NCBI GenBank assembly: GCA_020720045.1
Contig: DYPH01000026.1
Coordinates: forward strand, 15,026 to 52,995
DNA length: 37,970 nt
Reading direction: 5' to 3'
From: Sorangium cellulosum
Lineage (GTDB): Bacteria; Myxococcota_A; Polyangia; Polyangiales; Polyangiaceae
Shown here: in pieces, positions 35,971-37,970 of the stretch
Position numbering within the stretch: position 1 is the first letter of the stretch
Layout of the letters: each line of letters opens with the position of its first letter
Notes under the pieces: model-generated
The model's database searches: none
Seen by the model: the letters and a program-made list of their open reading frames with translations, nothing else
Told to the model about the DNA's origin: nothing
Made by a program: the position numbers and the translations under genes

Positions 35971-36585
35971 CTAGAGCCGCTGCGAGTAATACTCAACGAC
36001 CAACGACGTCTTCACCGCCAAGAGCACCGACCCCCGTTCGGGAAGTTCGGTGACCTGGGCCGTCCGGGAAGCCGCGTCGACCGCCATCCAGGGCGCGTTC
36101 TCAAGGCCTCGCGGTTGGTCGAGGGCGGCGACGACCGGCGGGAGATCGCGGCTCCGCGGGTGCAAGGCGAGCGTCTCCCCGAGGCGTACCCGGTACGAGG
36201 GAATGTCGACGGTAGCGCCGTCTACGAGAATGTGTCCGTGACGAACGAGCTGACGCGCTGCCGGAATGGTGCGGGCGAAACCAGCACGGAAAATGACGTT
36301 GTCGAGGCGCCGTTCGAGGAGCTCAAGGAGCTTTGAACCGGTGTCGCCGCCGCTCCGTTTCGCTTCTTGCACGAGACCCCGAAGCTGCTTTTCCGTGACC
36401 CCGTAGTTCAAGCGGAGCTTTTGCTTCTCCTGGAGCCGTAAGCCAAACTCACTGATTTTCTTTCGAGCCTGGCCGTGTTGGCCGGGCGGGTAGGGGCGCT
36501 TCTCTGGCGTTTTGGCGGAAAGTCCGGGGAGCTCAGTCCCCAGCGCGCGCATGCGCTTCACTCGTGGTCCTGTAAATCGACTCAT
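35971..36585 (-). CDS. rpsD: 30S ribosomal protein S4, cysteine-free form
   Basis: The protein has 204 residues. S4 nucleates 30S assembly. The N-terminus runs TGPRVKRMRALGTELPG and RPYPPGQHGQARKK, and the S4 RNA-binding domain has ERRLDNVIFRAGFARTIPAARQLVRHGHILVDG. The four zinc cysteines found near positions 9, 12, 26 and 31 in Zn-type S4 are absent, and that loop is shortened. It is not beside rpsK, rpsM, rpoA or rplQ, its usual neighbours, so it is probably a second paralogue. GAGAGGAG lies eight bases before the ATG. It follows an unknown gene by 29 bp, both downstream of a Fur-family box. Confidence 0.95.
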   Translation of the reverse strand: MSRFTGPRVKRMRALGTELPGLSAKTPEKRPYPPGQHGQARKKISEFGLRLQEKQKLRLNYGVTEKQLRGLVQEAKRSGGDTGSKLLELLERRLDNVIFRAGFARTIPAARQLVRHGHILVDGATVDIPSYRVRLGETLALHPRSRDLPPVVAALDQPRGLENAPWMAVDAASRTAQVTELPERGSVLLAVKTSLVVEYYSQRL

Positions 36586-36614
36586 TTGTTGGACTCCTCT
36601 CTTAGGATAATGAA

Positions 36615-37394
36615 TTAGGTAACTTCGAGCAAAAGTGCGGCATCCGCCTGCGCGGATGAACCGAAGAGCCTGCAGCGTGGGAGCGTGCGCCCAGCGACCT
36701 CTGCAATCACCTTCAATGTTGGAAAATGTGCATTTCCGAGCTGGAGCCGAGCGCCGGGCGAAGCGACCGCGTTGCGTCTTTCGGGGCGCACGCGCCCGTC
36801 GAGCAAGATTTCGGTTCCAGCCGGCGCGAACGTGGCAGCGGCGAGGAGCGCCGCGTCGAGGGCCGGCGGCGGGAGCGCTGCGGCGTCCAAGAGGACGAGG
36901 AGCGGCGCATCTATCGACGCTCCTTGAAGAATGTGACTCGCGGCACGGTAGAGTCTTGCGCCATCGTCCCCGGCCGCGACGACGCTCCGGAGCACCTTCG
37001 GCGCCGCTGGGAGGTCGGCGAAGAGCGTGTCGAGGGCGGCCGCGTCACCCGCGCCCATGGTCTGAATCCAGCGTGTTTCTGGAGGCAACGCGCTCGCGAG
37101 GCGATGTCCACGCGTACAAAGTGTCGAATTGATAGCGATAATCGCAGCGTAGCTGTCTTCGCCGCGCGCTTCGATGAGTGCCCGAACCGCCTCGTCGAGG
37201 GCGTGGGCCTGGCGGGCGGCACCGAGGAGTTCTCGCGGCGGCGGTGGCGCTTCGTCGGTGTCGAGTTCGTCGGCGAGGCGCTTCGCCCACCGGTCGACGA
37301 GCCGAAAGGCCGGCGGAGCGGCGAGGCGCGCGCAAAGGTCTACCCAGGAAAAATACGGAACGGCGAGCGCGCAGGCGCAGGGAGCGGATCGCAT
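36615..37394 (-). CDS. unknown protein, first gene after Fur-family box
   Basis: The protein has 259 residues and no recognised family. It is soluble, Ala/Leu-rich, alpha/beta in look, without signal peptide or TM. Cysteines lie near the N-terminus (APCACA, C6 and C8; C21), at about C93 (NSTLCTRGH) and near the C-terminus (LPRCRLFG). The start is firm: ATG at 37394 with GGAGG three bases upstream, the latter partly inside a perfect hairpin. A Fur-type operator lies about 45-65 bp upstream. It is followed by the cysteine-free S4 gene on the same strand. Operon context suggests a role in metal limitation, but no function is visible in the sequence. Confidence 0.7.
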   Translation of the reverse strand: MRSAPCACALAVPYFSWVDLCARLAAPPAFRLVDRWAKRLADELDTDEAPPPPRELLGAARQAHALDEAVRALIEARGEDSYAAIIAINSTLCTRGHRLASALPPETRWIQTMGAGDAAALDTLFADLPAAPKVLRSVVAAGDDGARLYRAASHILQGASIDAPLLVLLDAAALPPPALDAALLAAATFAPAGTEILLDGRVRPERRNAVASPGARLQLGNAHFPTLKVIAEVAGRTLPRCRLFGSSAQADAALLLEVT

Positions 37395-37412
37395 AGGCCT
37401 CCAAAGAGGCCT
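37395..37412 (-). promoter_or_regulatory. hairpin masking the Shine-Dalgarno site
   Basis: On the minus strand AGGCCTC-TTTG-GAGGCCT directly abuts the ATG at 37394: a perfect 7-bp stem with a four-base loop. The GGAGG ribosome site comprises the last loop base and the start of the 3' arm, so folding would block initiation. Confidence 0.7.
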
Positions 37413-37438
37413 CGACCCTTAGCGTGTCGTGATGAATA

Positions 37439-37459
37439 TGAAAATGATTTTCATTATCA
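37439..37459 (-). promoter_or_regulatory. Fur-family operator (Fur or Zur box)
   Basis: The minus strand of 37440-37458 reads GATAATGAAAATCATTTTC, matching the classical Fur box GATAATGATAATCATTATC at 17 of 19 positions. Bases 37439-37453 (TGAAAATGATTTTCA) form a perfect 7-1-7 inverted repeat. This AT-rich island stands out from GC-rich flanks. It lies 45-65 bp before the start of the unknown gene at 37394 and overlaps a weak CATATT -10 candidate. The gene to its right ends at 37510, so control is directed leftward. Fur versus Zur cannot be decided by sequence alone. Confidence 0.82.
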
Positions 37460-37509
37460 TTGAATCGCGCGTCACCAGCGGGCGGCGCTTGGACGCAGGC
37501 GCAACGAGC

Positions 37510-37908
37510 TCAGTCGTCGAGCAGGGCGAGCTCCTGGTCGAGACGATCGTCGGCGAGGGGCGTCGCTGGAAGCGGCTCCTTGCGCGCGTCGCCGACCGCG
37601 GTCCGGCCAAAAGACTTTCGCAAGCGCCACCCGGCGAAGGCCGTTGCCGCGAGGACAAAAAGGAGCGCGAAAGGGGCAATGAGAAGGCGGGTGTCGCTCC
37701 CTCGCGGCGCGGCGCGCATCTCGCTTCCGTAACGCTGAATCAGCGACGCTTCAATGCTCGTAGTGCTCTCCCCGGCAGCGATTCGTTGATGAATTTCATG
37801 ACGAAGCTCTGTCGCTAGCGGCGATGCATGCACATCGAGCGTTTGGAGGTTGCAGCACGGGGCAAGGAGACGCCCTTCCAGCACCGATTCTTCGCTCGCA
37901 GGATCCAT
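37510..37908 (-). CDS. ccmH: CcmH/NrfF-like cytochrome c biogenesis protein
   Basis: The protein has 132 residues. The CcmH pattern is clear: LLAPCCNLQTLDVHASPLAT, then ELRHEIHQRIAAGESTTSIE and LIQRYGSEMRAAP. CcmH/NrfF are periplasm-facing thiol proteins in haem attachment to apocytochrome c. The usual CxxC appears as adjacent Cys-Cys after Pro, a variant I believe occurs in delta-proteobacteria. One TM segment follows (LLIAPFALLFVLAATAFAGW, about 77-96), then a cytoplasmic-type tail. The ATG at 37908 has AAGGA four bases upstream. From this start no signal peptide is visible, so the catalytic part's export is unexplained. The frame stays open to the window edge, leaving a longer N-terminus possible. 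Confidence 0.8.
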   Translation of the reverse strand: MDPASEESVLEGRLLAPCCNLQTLDVHASPLATELRHEIHQRIAAGESTTSIEASLIQRYGSEMRAAPRGSDTRLLIAPFALLFVLAATAFAGWRLRKSFGRTAVGDARKEPLPATPLADDRLDQELALLDD

Positions 37909-37970
37909 GGATCCTTCTCTAGGTAGCTGCTCGGAATTGCAATTTACACGGGATGTGATCAAAGCAATGT

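Noticed and set aside
37429-37818. Plus-strand frame starting MNMKMIFIIIES
   Set aside because: Its start is formed by the Fur-type operator and the rest is antisense to ccmH.

Overview
The window is high-GC DNA (by eye about 60-65% GC) with short intergenic gaps, many divergent or convergent gene pairs and few long operons. The gene set fits a large-genome delta-proteobacterial lineage, most likely a member of the Myxococcota (Polyangia-like). It includes a tandem pair of PilT-type ATPases, proline-rich zinc-ribbon and TPR proteins, a CcmH with a Pro-Cys-Cys motif, a cobalamin-dependent MetH, and a zinc-free S4 outside the ribosomal operons. The phylum is inferred from style and content; no marker phylogeny was run. 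I see no insertion sequence, prophage, tRNA, CRISPR array or replication origin.

Layout. 1-2182 (minus): C-terminally cut TPR protein carrying a 75-bp in-frame tandem repeat at the window edge. 2290-4410: DinG/YoaA-type helicase, convergent with a KirBac-type K+ channel (4392-5387, minus), which is divergent from enolase (5584-6861, followed by a clear terminator). 6967-10096: two adjacent PilT-family ATPases. 10118-12960 (minus): adenine deaminase and a lipid kinase. 13047-13904: YgfZ. 13929-16309 (minus): a coupled pair, a possible PCC/DUF296-domain protein and an outer-membrane barrel. 16360-18452: Maf and a GT-C glycosyltransferase, coupled. 18373-20628 (minus): three-TM protein of unknown function. 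20761-21177: RNase P RNA with its own terminator. 21215-21676 (minus): orphan CoxS-like [2Fe-2S] protein, divergent from metH (21766-25431). 25534-25863: IscA/ErpA. 25951-29426 (minus): coupled zinc-ribbon membrane protein and exported propeller-like protein. 29596-29937: YggX with a His-rich tail. 30163-33858: 1231-residue NfnB-NfnA-like flavoprotein fusion. 34104-35875: DUF72 and degenerate gamma-glutamyltransferase, coupled. 35971-37394 (minus): unknown gene plus a cysteine-free S4 downstream of a near-consensus Fur-family operator. 37510-37908 (minus): CcmH.

Three signals stand out. First, a short quasi-palindromic sequence is found inside protein genes on both strands (1-130, 28621-28681 and a weaker copy at 7771-7803) and stays open in the host frame in either orientation. 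This resembles an in-frame dispersed repeat. Second, a Fur/Zur-type box followed by a Shine-Dalgarno-masking hairpin precedes an unknown gene and a zinc-free S4 paralogue, suggesting a metal-starvation unit. Third, the two PilT-like ATPases have each lost a different conserved histidine of the same box, suggesting obligate partners. Iron and Fe-S biology recurs (IscA/ErpA, YggX, orphan 2Fe-2S protein, Nfn-like fusion, Fur box), but these genes are scattered over separate transcription units.
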